Below the pieces are notes generated by a model. The model was not told the DNA's origin and made no database searches. It saw only the letters and a program-made list of their open reading frames with translations. Below, in pieces: positions 1 through 7,028 of a DNA stretch of 22,403 nucleotides. Within the stretch, counting starts at the first letter, position 1. The number at the start of each line of letters is the position of its first letter. The stretch is from Brevundimonas sp. UBA7534 (GTDB lineage: Bacteria; Pseudomonadota; Alphaproteobacteria; Caulobacterales; Caulobacteraceae), in assembly GCF_002479325.1 (NCBI RefSeq), contig NZ_DLMO01000117.1, positions 699 to 23,101 on the forward strand, in the 5' to 3' direction. The position numbers were made by a program, and so were the translations under genes.

Positions 1-106
1 TGGGTGCGGGAGCAGGATTTGAGCGATACCTCACACCAGTTTTGAGCTTCACTGTGTGACTTGAAGGATCCGCCACGCGGTGCAAAGGCAAGCGCACGCC
101 TAAGCT
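1..106. other. Left-edge non-coding stretch with an imperfect hairpin
   Basis: No coding frame that I can support. Bases 31-40 (TCACACCAGT) and 51-59 (ACTGTGTGA) are complementary except for one bulged C, giving a roughly 9-bp stem with a 10-base loop. It lies just past the 3' end of the minus-strand gene at 107, so it could help end that transcript. There is no T-run after it, so I do not call an intrinsic terminator. Confidence 0.3.
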
Positions 107-1333
107 TCAAGACCATCGATGGCGACCGTAGTCCCGGTCATCGTCGCCGCCGAAAAGTCGGCTATCGTCGAACTGCGCTTCTAGGGCTGTCGGTGACAGC
201 CTAGCCATCCGGGCCGCGAGTGTCGCGTCGGCCCATGCCAGGAAGGTCGCCACCCGCGGCTCGGTCGGCTCGGCTTGCTCCCCGCGGAGCACCCCGATCA
301 ATCGCCGCAGCCTATCGACGCTTTCCATGTCCACGAGAATAGCGTCGAGCGCCTTGGCGCGCCGGTCCTCGATATACGCCAGACGCGCCGCCTGTTCCCG
401 TCTGTCCTGCTCGGTTTGCCAAGCACGCTGCCGCGCATCCTGCTCGAGCCGCACCTGCGTTTTGGCGGCAGCCAGAACAGCCAGACCGACGGCTATGTCG
501 CTCACCATCGCTTCGAGAGTCTGCGTTTTGCCGTCCCGAAAGGCGCGGCGTGGTGCCGCGCGGGTCCGGGTCCAGACCTGTTCGAACTCAAGGCCGATCT
601 TTCCGCTCGGCACATAGTCCCATTCCGGAATTTTCGGCCGGTCGTAATTCAAAACGAAAGACCAGGAGTCCCGACGTCTCGCGGCGTCACGCTTCTTCTC
701 CCAGGCCGCGACCTTCGCCAGTTCGGCCTCGGTCGGCGTATGAGGCGTCCGATCGATGGTCTCGATGATCGAGACGGTGATCGTCTCTTCGGCAGATCTG
801 AACCGCGCGCCCTTGTCGGCGATCTCGATCTCGAAGCCCTGGACCGCGGCGGCACCGAGCAGCTTCGGCAAAAAGTCCGCCAGGCGATCAGCAGCAGCCA
901 GCGACACCGTGCAGCGGATCACTTCCGCCCCCTCTACCGAGACCAGACCCTGATCCGACGGCTTGGCCTTCCGGAGGGCAGCCAGAGTTCCCCGGATCAC
1001 CGGATGCATAGCGGCGGCCGATCTGACCTCGCCGGACGAGGCTAGGATACGCGCTTTCTCGCGCGCCTCCGCCAAAGCGGCGTCGGTGGAGGTCAGGTCT
1101 GCGCTCGCAATGACGATCTCGGCTTCGTTTTTCACCTTCGATAAGGGGGTGCGCTTAACCGCCTTGCCGGCGGCCTGTTTGGCCCACCAGCCGACAGGCG
1201 GGGTTGGAATTGCGTGTTTGCGGCAAATCTTGTGGAGCGCGACATCGGAGATCGCGAAGTCCTTCGCCAGTTGAACCATGGGCCTGGTCCAGACGAGATC
1301 GTGGAAAGCTTGTCGCGTGAAGCGCCGGGCCAT
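107..1333 (-). CDS. Hypothetical protein with N-terminal HTH-like domain, 408 aa
   Basis: I do not recognise a named function. Residues about 5-55 match a widespread uncharacterised N-terminal pattern: an F/Y-x-x-V-W start, 'PMVQLAKDFAISDVALHKIC' at about 18-37, then a 'PTPPVGWWAK' turn. This looks like a helix-turn-helix followed by a basic linker, so DNA binding is plausible. The rest is charged and alanine-rich, with probable helical or coiled stretches around 205-220 and 290-345, and a short Asp-rich C-terminus. The ATG at 1333 is preceded by a GAGG about 4 bases upstream. The gene starts 30 bases after the queE stop on the same strand, so the two are probably co-transcribed. By context it could be a regulator or an accessory of the island, but it could also be an unrelated neighbour at the island boundary. 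It is not one of the named Dpd proteins that I know. Confidence 0.7.
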   Translation of the reverse strand: MARRFTRQAFHDLVWTRPMVQLAKDFAISDVALHKICRKHAIPTPPVGWWAKQAAGKAVKRTPLSKVKNEAEIVIASADLTSTDAALAEAREKARILASSGEVRSAAAMHPVIRGTLAALRKAKPSDQGLVSVEGAEVIRCTVSLAAADRLADFLPKLLGAAAVQGFEIEIADKGARFRSAEETITVSIIETIDRTPHTPTEAELAKVAAWEKKRDAARRRDSWSFVLNYDRPKIPEWDYVPSGKIGLEFEQVWTRTRAAPRRAFRDGKTQTLEAMVSDIAVGLAVLAAAKTQVRLEQDARQRAWQTEQDRREQAARLAYIEDRRAKALDAILVDMESVDRLRRLIGVLRGEQAEPTEPRVATFLAWADATLAARMARLSPTALEAQFDDSRLFGGDDDRDYGRHRWS

Positions 1334-1363
1334 GATACCTCAGTGTTGACTGCGTACGGTGGC

Positions 1364-2014
1364 TTAGCGGACGCCAATGTATTTGTGGCTTTGGATACTA
1401 AGTCGCCATTTGGGGTGTGTCAGGCAGTATTCGATGGCTGCGGCGGTGTTAGCGGCCTGATCGGGGCCGTCCATCGGCTGAAGCCAGAAGCGTTCGAAAT
1501 CCAAGAACTCGAACCGCTCGGGCATAGCGTTCGCTTGCGGGAAGACCAGTTTGAGTTCCTCCCCCGCGGTCTGGACGACCGGAGCATTGGCCTTGGGGCT
1601 TACGCAAATCCAGTCCACGCCGTTGGGGGCTAGGAGAGTGCCATTGGTTTCGATGGCGATCTCGAAGCCTCGCGCATGCAAGGCGTCAACCAAGGTGTCG
1701 TCCAGTTGCAGCAGCGGCTCGCCGCCGGTGCAGACCACCAGACGCGGATCACCTTCCCGCCCCCGCCACATCGCCGCAACATGATCGGCCAGAGTATTCG
1801 CGGTGTTGAACTTGCCGCCGCCCTCGCCGTCCACGCCCACGAATTCGGTGTCGCAGAAGATGCAGACCGCCGTCGCGCGATCCCGCTCCAGCCCGTTCCA
1901 CAGGTTGCAGCCGGAGAACCGCAAAAAGACCGCCGGACGACCGGCTCGCCCGCCTTCCCCCTGAACTGTCAGGAATATCTCCTTGGCAGCATACGCCCGG
2001 ACGAGCTTAGGCAT
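1364..2014 (-). CDS. queE: 7-carboxy-7-deazaguanine synthase QueE (radical SAM)
   Basis: Converts 6-carboxy-tetrahydropterin to 7-carboxy-7-deazaguanine using S-adenosylmethionine and a 4Fe-4S cluster; cytosolic, second of the three preQ0-specific steps. The 216-residue protein has the QueE-type cluster motif C36-x14-C51-x2-C54, the N-terminal 'EIFLTVQGEG' at 12-21, a 'GRPAVFLRFSGCN' run at 25-37, and the SAM-binding TGGEP at 96-100. The ATG at 2014 is chosen because the family begins a few residues before the (K)EIF..QGEG block; the open frame runs further upstream but that part is unrelated, low-complexity antisense sequence. It has only a distant GGAG (about 19 bases upstream). It is divergent from the dpd operon and leads into the 408-residue gene. 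Separation from queD/queC by the control region is unusual but the pathway fit is clear. Confidence 0.95.
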   Translation of the reverse strand: MPKLVRAYAAKEIFLTVQGEGGRAGRPAVFLRFSGCNLWNGLERDRATAVCIFCDTEFVGVDGEGGGKFNTANTLADHVAAMWRGREGDPRLVVCTGGEPLLQLDDTLVDALHARGFEIAIETNGTLLAPNGVDWICVSPKANAPVVQTAGEELKLVFPQANAMPERFEFLDFERFWLQPMDGPDQAANTAAAIEYCLTHPKWRLSIQSHKYIGVR

Positions 2015-2069
2015 GGCGTTCGACAACGACCGTCTCCACGAATCGATCGCTTGAAGCATAAACTGGAAC

Positions 2070-2091
2070 CGGTTCGTATGGGATCGAACCG
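2070..2091. repeat. 7-bp inverted repeat CGGTTCG / CGAACCG
   Basis: CGGTTCG at 2070-2076 and CGAACCG at 2085-2091 are perfect reverse complements around an 8-base spacer. A second, overlapping palindrome GAACCGGTTC lies at 2067-2076. They could be an operator half-site pair or an RNA hairpin in the queE leader. Confidence 0.5.
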
Positions 2092-2111
2092 AAAACTGCC
2101 GACAGTTTTTT
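2092..2111. repeat. AAAACTG-CCGA-CAGTTTT palindrome with T-run
   Basis: A perfect 7-bp stem (2092-2098 with 2103-2109) around a CCGA loop, with six consecutive T from 2106 on the plus strand. It embeds AAACTG copy 2 and its inverted copy. It resembles a weak attenuator or terminator, but the A/T-rich stem and its position make an operator equally possible. Confidence 0.45.
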
Positions 2112-2204
2112 ATGGCAATCGCTGCAATCGGGTGAGAAACTGCAGCGTCTGATTTGGAAATCAGCGAAAAAACTGCAACCACCCACCCCAAGGCCATCGC
2201 CATC

Positions 2205-3116
2205 GTGTCTCTCGTCATCGTCATGTGCAGCAAGCGCAAACGCGCCGTGGCCGACCCGCTGCTCATCGCCGGAGACCTGCCCGTCGGTGATTCCAAAGCG
2301 GTCGCCGCTGACTGGGGTCGGCGTCTCCGCCAGGCTGCCCCTGCGGTCAAGGCGGGCGATCTGTACGCGGGACGTGGTTTCTCCGAAGCGACGCGCGCCG
2401 CCGCCCACCTTGAGGCGCGCCTGGCCATCGTTTCCGCAGGCCTGGGACTAGTCGACGCCGGGACCATTGTCCCGGCCTACAGTCTAACCACGGTCCCACG
2501 GGATCCTGACAACATCCTGGGCAAGATCGGCGGTTCGGCGCGCGAGTGGTGGAAAGACCTTCAGTCCGTGTCGCCCTATCAGAGCGACGCCCTCGCCCGC
2601 GACACAGGACCTATCCTGGCCGCTCTTTCCGCAGGCTATCTCGCAATGGTCGCGGATGAATGGTCGCGCTGGCCGCGGGAGAGGCTCGCCCGCCTTCGGA
2701 TTTTCAGCAAGGAAAAGCCGTCCAGCGCGGCAGCGGCACTGCTGCCGGCCTGGATGCCCTATGACGACCGCCTCGATTTCGCAGGTCCGAACCTTGAAGG
2801 CACCCAGGGCGACTTCGCCCAGCGCGCGCTTCGCCATTTCGCCACCAGCCTTCGAAGCACGGCGTCAGCGCAGACGGACAGCGACAGTGTCAGGGTCGCG
2901 CTCGACGGACTGTCGCCGCGGCCAAGACCCGTGCGCATCCGCCGAACGGATGACGAGGTGATTGAACTCATCCACGCACATTGGGACCACGTCGATGGTC
3001 GATCCGGCCTGATGCTTCGACACCTGCGCGATACCTTAGGGTTTGCCTGCGAACAGGGCCGCTTCAAGACGCTCTTTCACAAGGCCGCGGCCTCGCAGCG
3101 CGGAAGGGCCGCCTGA
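2205..3116 (+). CDS. dpdC: DpdC-like protein (YaaA/DUF6884-type), probable preQ0-DNA to ADG-DNA step
   Basis: Numbered from the GTG at 2205 (303 aa), the N-terminus is a beta-strand ending in 'VMCSKRK' (6-12). It is followed by 'GDLYAGRGFSEATRAA' (51-66) and 'IVSAGLGLVDAGTIVPAYSL' (75-94). That is the signature order of YaaA/DUF6884 proteins (cysteine after strand 1, aLYxgxxF, SAxyGLv..d..ipxYdlt). In characterised Dpd systems DpdC is required to turn inserted preQ0 into the amide; assignment to DpdC here rests on fold plus position before the DGQHR and dpdA genes, so it is inferred. The start is uncertain: TTG at 2154 gives 320 aa and ATG at 2223 is also in frame, none with a good ribosome-binding site. 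GTG 2205 starts cleanly at strand 1. The stop overlaps the next ATG by one base. The C-terminal 50 residues look like a small basic helical domain. Confidence 0.65.
   Translation: MSLVIVMCSKRKRAVADPLLIAGDLPVGDSKAVAADWGRRLRQAAPAVKAGDLYAGRGFSEATRAAAHLEARLAIVSAGLGLVDAGTIVPAYSLTTVPRDPDNILGKIGGSAREWWKDLQSVSPYQSDALARDTGPILAALSAGYLAMVADEWSRWPRERLARLRIFSKEKPSSAAAALLPAWMPYDDRLDFAGPNLEGTQGDFAQRALRHFATSLRSTASAQTDSDSVRVALDGLSPRPRPVRIRRTDDEVIELIHAHWDHVDGRSGLMLRHLRDTLGFACEQGRFKTLFHKAAASQRGRAA
3102..3108 (+). promoter_or_regulatory. Ribosome-binding site deciding the first DGQHR start
   Basis: GGAAGGG lies 7 bases before the ATG at 3116, which touches the preceding stop (TGATG). This supports the start at 3116 over the longer in-frame extension that would lie inside the dpdC-like gene. 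Confidence 0.75.
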
Positions 3117-4216
3117 TGACCGCTTCGAAAGTCACCGTTCGCGCGCTTCGAACTCGCCAGGGCACCGAGACGGAAGTCTACGCCTTCTTCCTGCCCGGCC
3201 ATCAGGTCGCGCAGATCGCGGACATCAGCCGACTACGCCGCGGCGAAGGCAATCTCGAAGGTTTTCAGCGTCGGGAGATCAAGGCTCACGTCGCCGAGAT
3301 CGCGAACTTCCTGAGCCAGGGGCCGGTGCTCTTCCCCAATGCGATCATCCTGGCGCTGTCGCCCCAAGTGAAGTTCAGATCTGCCCGCGGCCCCGCAGGT
3401 GAAGACGAACTGGTGCGCAGCGGCGAATTGACCATTCCTGTCCGCCCCGAGGGTCAGCGCGCGGCCTGGATCGTGGATGGTCAGCAGCGGTCTCTCGCCC
3501 TCGCCAAGTCCGAGCAAACGAGCCAGCCTGTGCCGGTCGTCGCCTTCGTCTCAGACGATGTGACGTCGCAACGCGAGCAATTCATACTCGTCAACAAGGC
3601 CAAGCCTCTGCCGCCGCGCTTGATCGACGAACTCTTGCCGGAGATGTCGGTCACCCTGCCTCGATCCCTCAAGGCGCGCCAGTTGCCCAGCGCGCTATGC
3701 TCGCTGCTCAACGAAGATCCCGCGTCGCCCTTCCACGGCCTCATCAAACGCGAGTCGCAGCAGGGAAACCCCGACGCTGTCATCACGGACACCGCCCTGA
3801 CCCAGGCGATCACCGCCAACCTGCGCGCCGGCGGCGCCCTGGGCGCCTACGACTCCGAGACCGGCCGAGAGGCGGCTTACCAGGCGCTTGTGACCTATTG
3901 GAGCGCCGTTCGCGCGGCTTTCCCCGACGCCTGGGGCAAACCGGCGGCGAGCAGTCGTCTGATGCACTCGGCGGGCATCCGCGCCATGAGCGCCCTGATG
4001 GACCCCGTGTGGACCCGGGCGGACGCCGCGCCGGATCCTGTGGTGGAGGTCCAGGCCGCGCTCAGCCGACTCGCTCCGCATTGCCGATGGAGCGAAGGAG
4101 TCTGGTCGGAACTCAACTGGGCCTGGGATGATGTGCAGGCGACGACGCGTCATATCAAGGGTTTGAGCGAGCTTCTGCTGAAGCTGGACCGTGAACTCTC
4201 CAGGCCAGCGCGATGA
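3116..4216 (+). CDS. dpdB: DGQHR/DndB-like protein, first copy (DpdB-like)
   Basis: 366 aa from the ATG at 3116. Hallmarks are 'GFQRREIKAHVAEI' (49-62), 'LFPNAIILAL' (72-81), DGQQR (121-125, a variant of the family's DGQHR), and 'REQFILVNKAKPLPPRLI' (153-170). This is the architecture of DndB/ParB-like DGQHR proteins. In the Dpd system DpdB is an ATPase needed together with DpdA to place preQ0 in DNA (established for Salmonella Dpd). DndB of phosphorothioate systems is a relative, but dndC, dndD and dndE are not here, so Dpd is the right context. The gene touches dpdC upstream and overlaps dpdA by ATGA, implying translational coupling. A second, clearly paralogous gene follows dpdA; which of the two is the true DpdB cannot be told from sequence reading. 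Confidence 0.85.
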   Translation: MTASKVTVRALRTRQGTETEVYAFFLPGHQVAQIADISRLRRGEGNLEGFQRREIKAHVAEIANFLSQGPVLFPNAIILALSPQVKFRSARGPAGEDELVRSGELTIPVRPEGQRAAWIVDGQQRSLALAKSEQTSQPVPVVAFVSDDVTSQREQFILVNKAKPLPPRLIDELLPEMSVTLPRSLKARQLPSALCSLLNEDPASPFHGLIKRESQQGNPDAVITDTALTQAITANLRAGGALGAYDSETGREAAYQALVTYWSAVRAAFPDAWGKPAASSRLMHSAGIRAMSALMDPVWTRADAAPDPVVEVQAALSRLAPHCRWSEGVWSELNWAWDDVQATTRHIKGLSELLLKLDRELSRPAR

Positions 4217-5499
4217 AATTCATCTTCGCCGACAGCCTGGATTTCGTTGACCCGGGCTACGACTTCATCAACGACCGAAACACCGTCGGCCGCAAACCCT
4301 ACTGGGACGACGCCTTCCCCCATGAGATCCTGGGTTATGCGCCCTACCACGGGATGCTGGTCTCCCGGGGTATCGTGGGCGGCGGCCTTGTGAAGGGCAA
4401 GTACACCGAACCGCAGGCGATGCGCTTCCGGCGCGTCGGTGCGCGCGAGTTCCTGAGGCTAAACACGCCTGCCCTGGCCGATCTGGCGCTCTTCGGCGAC
4501 TGCGGAGCCTTTACCTATGTCGCTGAGGACGTACCGCCCTACACCCCGGCGGACACGGCCGAGTTCTACGACGACTGCGGCTTCACCCATGGCTGCTCGG
4601 TCGATCACATCATTTTCGATTTCGACGAGACCGTGAGCGGCATGGAAGGCGGGAGCGCCGAAGCGCGCCGCCGGTTCGACATCACACTGGAAAACGCCGC
4701 CGCCTTTCGCGAGGAGACACGGCACGCCCCCTACTTCACACCGCTCGGCGTCATCCAGGGCTGGTCTCCGTCCAGCATGGCCGAAGCCGCGCGCCGCCTG
4801 GTCGCCATGGGCTACGACTACCTGGCCGTCGGCGGCATGGTCCCGCTCAAGTCCGAACAGATCAAACGCTGTCTGACGGCGATACGGGACGCCGTTCCGG
4901 CCTCGACCCGCCTTCACATCCTCGGCTTCGCCAAGGCCAACGAGATCCGCGAGTTCGCCCCCTTCAATGTGACGAGCATCGACACGACCTCCCCGCTGCT
5001 GCGCGCCTTCAAGGACGACAAGCAGAACTACTGGCTGGGTAACGGTCCCGACCTCGCCTACTATACGGCGATCCGGGTACCCCAGGCGCTCGAGAACCCG
5101 CGCCTCCAGCGTCATGTGAGACAGGGCGACTTCAAGGCCGAACGTCTGACTCGTTTGGAGACCAGCGCGCTCGCGGCCCTGCGCGCCTATGACCACGACG
5201 ACCAGGATCTCGAAGGCGTTTTGGAGACCGTCCTGGACTACAATGCGATCCTGGCGACCGGCCAGGCCTATGAGACAGTGCGGAACCACCCCACGATCGA
5301 GAAGCTGCGGGCGCGCTATCGTGCGACCCTGGCGGACAAGCCCTGGCGCAAATGCGGTTGCCGCATCTGCAAGGATGTTGGCATCGAGGTGATGATCTTC
5401 CGCGCCAGCAACCGCAACAAACGCCGGGGCATCCACAACCTCGCGGCCTTCAAGACCGTCGTGGACGCCCTTTCCGTCAATCAAGTCGAGGCCGCATGA
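4213..5499 (+). CDS. dpdA: DpdA, DNA-guanine transglycosylase (TGT-like)
   Basis: Expected to exchange guanine in DNA for preQ0, the committing step of 7-deazaguanine DNA modification. The 428-residue protein aligns by eye to the queuine tRNA-ribosyltransferase barrel. 'FGDCGAF' (94-100) replaces the TGT DSGGFQ, with D96 in the general acid/base position. 'AVGGMVPLKSEQI' (205-217) matches the GGL-type substrate loop. 'SIDTTSP' (255-261) puts D257 in the nucleophile position. C381-x-C383-x2-C386 with H408 forms the TGT zinc site. It departs from housekeeping Tgt in all intervening sequence and lies between two DGQHR genes, which points to DpdA rather than tRNA Tgt. The ATG at 4213 overlaps the previous stop by 4 bases; an AGG lies 8 bases upstream. 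Confidence 0.93.
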   Translation: MKFIFADSLDFVDPGYDFINDRNTVGRKPYWDDAFPHEILGYAPYHGMLVSRGIVGGGLVKGKYTEPQAMRFRRVGAREFLRLNTPALADLALFGDCGAFTYVAEDVPPYTPADTAEFYDDCGFTHGCSVDHIIFDFDETVSGMEGGSAEARRRFDITLENAAAFREETRHAPYFTPLGVIQGWSPSSMAEAARRLVAMGYDYLAVGGMVPLKSEQIKRCLTAIRDAVPASTRLHILGFAKANEIREFAPFNVTSIDTTSPLLRAFKDDKQNYWLGNGPDLAYYTAIRVPQALENPRLQRHVRQGDFKAERLTRLETSALAALRAYDHDDQDLEGVLETVLDYNAILATGQAYETVRNHPTIEKLRARYRATLADKPWRKCGCRICKDVGIEVMIFRASNRNKRRGIHNLAAFKTVVDALSVNQVEAA

Positions 5500-6593
5500 C
5501 CACCCTCACCTTCCTGGCGGCGCGTGCGCGCCAGAGTGCCGAACATGATGTGCTGACGTTCGCCGCGACCGCCGGCCAGGTCCTGCAGTTCGCCGAGATC
5601 GACCGTGTGGGTCGCAACGAGACCGGAGAACTCAGCGGCTTCCAGCGCCCGCAGATCGCAGGCCATATTCGGGAAATCCGTGACTATCTCGAAACCGAGA
5701 CGGCCATCCTGCCGAACGCCATCGTCGTGGCCTTCACCCGGGGCGTGACGGTTGAGGACAGGGATAACGGCGTCGCCCGCGTCAGCATCGATCTCGCCGA
5801 CGGCCCCCAGGGCCTTGTCGTCGACGGGCAGCAACGCCTGACGGCGCTCAGCCTGTCATCGCGCAAGGACTTCCAGATGTTCGTCTCCCTGATGATCTGC
5901 CGGGACGAGGCGGAACTCCGCCGTCAGTTCGTGCTGGTCAACAACACCCGCCCCCTGCCGAAATCCCTGATCTATGAACTTCTGCCGTCGGTCGACGGCC
6001 TGCCGGACCGGATGCAAAGCCGTGCGCTCGCCGCGGACCTCACCGCTCGCTTGAACTTCAGCAAGGCGTCCTCGCTCAAAGGCCAGATCTATCAGCACAC
6101 CAATCCGTCTGGCGTCATCAAGGACACCGCGATCCAGAAGGTGCTGATGAACTCGCTGAGCGACGGCGTCATGCGCCAGTTGGTCACCGAGCCCAACGGC
6201 ACCCGGAAGTGTTTCGAGCTGATCAGTGAGTTCTTCAAGGCGGTGCAGGCCGTCTTCCCGCAAGACTGGTGGGGGCACAAGCCGAACACATCCCGCCTGG
6301 TCCACGGTGCCGGCATCCAGGCCATGGGGTTCGTCATGGAGACCCTCGCGACCCTGGACAATGCCAGGACCTGGAGCGAGTTCGCCAAGGGCCTGGCCGC
6401 CCTCGACGGCCGGACCGCCTGGACCTCGGGGTCCTGGGACTTCGGCAACGGCGACGTGCGTCACTGGAAGGCGATCAACGTCACCAGCGGCGATGTGGCC
6501 CTTCTGACCAAGCATGTCGAGGGCATCGTACGCCGCGACCTGCGCGCCCGACGCGCGAACGCGGCCGCGGCCGTCGACGCCCTGCCCGCCTGA
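5496..6593 (+). CDS. DGQHR/DndB-like protein, second copy (DpdB paralogue)
   Basis: 365 aa from ATG 5496, which overlaps the dpdA stop as ATGA and has GAGG 4 bases upstream. It repeats the block order of the first copy: 'GFQRPQIAGHIREIRDYL' (48-65), 'ILPNAIVVAF' (71-80), DGQQR (110-114), 'RRQFVLVNNTRPLPKSLI'. It also shares a C-terminal part with 'SRLVHGAGIQAM' against 'SRLMHSAGIRAM' in copy one. The two are nearly equal in length but clearly diverged, so the duplication is old or the copies came together by transfer. By family this would be an ATPase/DNA-binding partner of DpdA. Possible roles (inferred): forming a heteromer with copy one, giving sequence specificity, or acting as a DndB-like repressor. 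Confidence 0.85.
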   Translation: MTTLTFLAARARQSAEHDVLTFAATAGQVLQFAEIDRVGRNETGELSGFQRPQIAGHIREIRDYLETETAILPNAIVVAFTRGVTVEDRDNGVARVSIDLADGPQGLVVDGQQRLTALSLSSRKDFQMFVSLMICRDEAELRRQFVLVNNTRPLPKSLIYELLPSVDGLPDRMQSRALAADLTARLNFSKASSLKGQIYQHTNPSGVIKDTAIQKVLMNSLSDGVMRQLVTEPNGTRKCFELISEFFKAVQAVFPQDWWGHKPNTSRLVHGAGIQAMGFVMETLATLDNARTWSEFAKGLAALDGRTAWTSGSWDFGNGDVRHWKAINVTSGDVALLTKHVEGIVRRDLRARRANAAAAVDALPA

Positions 6594-6656
6594 ACGCGGC
6601 GCTCGACGCTTCGCGTGATCTGACCGCCCGACTCATGATCTTCTGCCCCTGACGCC
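6594..6656 (+). other. 63-base gap before queD
   Basis: This is the first break in the chain of overlapping genes. I see no promoter, hairpin or strong ribosome-binding site before the queD ATG, so queD is probably read through from upstream. Confidence 0.4.
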
Positions 6657-7028
6657 ATGTATGAACTGACCAAACAATTCCGGTTCGACGCCGCCCACAC
6701 GCTCGAACGCGAGATCGAGGCCGAGGGCAGCCGGCGCATTCACGGCCATTCCTATCGCGCCGAAGTCACCCTGCGCGGCCGACCTGACCCCCAGACCGGC
6801 ATGATCATCGACACCGGCCTGCTGGCGCGAAAGCTCGAGCAGGCCCGCGACGCGCTCGATCACCGCTTCCTCGACGAGATCAACGATCTGGGTCCCGGCA
6901 CGCTTGAAAACCTGTGCGCCTACATCTGGCGCAAACTGGAGGACGACGTCGGTAATCTGCACAGCGTCGCCGTCCTCAGGGACTCGACGGAAGAACGCGT
7001 CACCTATTTCGGCGAAGCCGCCGCGTGA
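6657..7028 (+). CDS. queD: 6-carboxytetrahydropterin synthase-family protein QueD, non-canonical active site
   Basis: COG0720 (QueD/PTPS) protein, 123 aa, normal length for the family. The expected reaction is dihydroneopterin triphosphate to 6-carboxy-tetrahydropterin. Zinc ligands are present: H14 (in 'DAAHTL'), H29 and H31 ('RRIHGH'). So are the GMIID block (48-52) and the LDH pair D68/H69. The catalytic cysteine that sits four residues before HGH in canonical QueD (C27 in E. coli) is replaced: the aligned residue here is S25 ('EGSRRIHGH'). The late conserved Glu is also an Asp (R108-D109). It may belong to a COG0720 subgroup with altered chemistry, or be impaired and backed up by a chromosomal copy. 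Its stop overlaps the queC GTG, and its place next to queC keeps the pathway assignment strong. No good ribosome-binding site is visible. Confidence 0.85.
   Translation: MYELTKQFRFDAAHTLEREIEAEGSRRIHGHSYRAEVTLRGRPDPQTGMIIDTGLLARKLEQARDALDHRFLDEINDLGPGTLENLCAYIWRKLEDDVGNLHSVAVLRDSTEERVTYFGEAAA

Larger units (their letters stand above)
2060..2175. repeat. Four AAACTG direct repeats spaced 33, 44 and 33 bases
   Basis: AAACTG occurs at 2060-2065, 2093-2098, 2137-2142 and 2170-2175. The start-to-start distances are 33, 44 and 33, all multiples of 11, so the copies sit on roughly the same DNA face. Copies 1 and 4 extend to AAACTGSAACC; copies 2, 3 and 4 share a following C. Their position in the divergent intergenic region suggests iterated regulator sites (inference). 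Confidence 0.6.
2015..2204. promoter_or_regulatory. Divergent control region between queE and the dpd operon
   Basis: This is the only sizeable non-coding, A/T-richer gap between divergent genes, so promoters for both the queE and the dpdC-dpdI transcripts must lie here or internally. It contains four AAACTG direct repeats and two inverted repeats, listed separately. I could not fix convincing -35/-10 pairs on either strand, and I see no preQ1 riboswitch fold. The region shortens to 2015-2153 if the TTG at 2154 is the true start of the first plus-strand gene. Confidence 0.6.

Noticed and set aside
2015..2204. preQ1-type riboswitch in the queE or dpdC leader
   Set aside because: Hairpins exist, but I could not match the aptamer loop and pseudoknot sequence on either strand.
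1364..2467. Longer open frame for queE reaching 2467
   Set aside because: The first 151 codons lie antisense to the dpdC-like gene and do not resemble QueE; the family begins near the ATG at 2014.
4459..5484. 341-codon minus-strand open frame across dpdA
   Set aside because: Opposite a gene with complete TGT catalytic and zinc motifs; no recognisable protein features.
3116..6593. Phosphorothioate (Dnd) system, suggested by DndB-like DGQHR proteins
   Set aside because: No DndA/C/D/E-like genes; a TGT-like enzyme and preQ0 genes are present instead.
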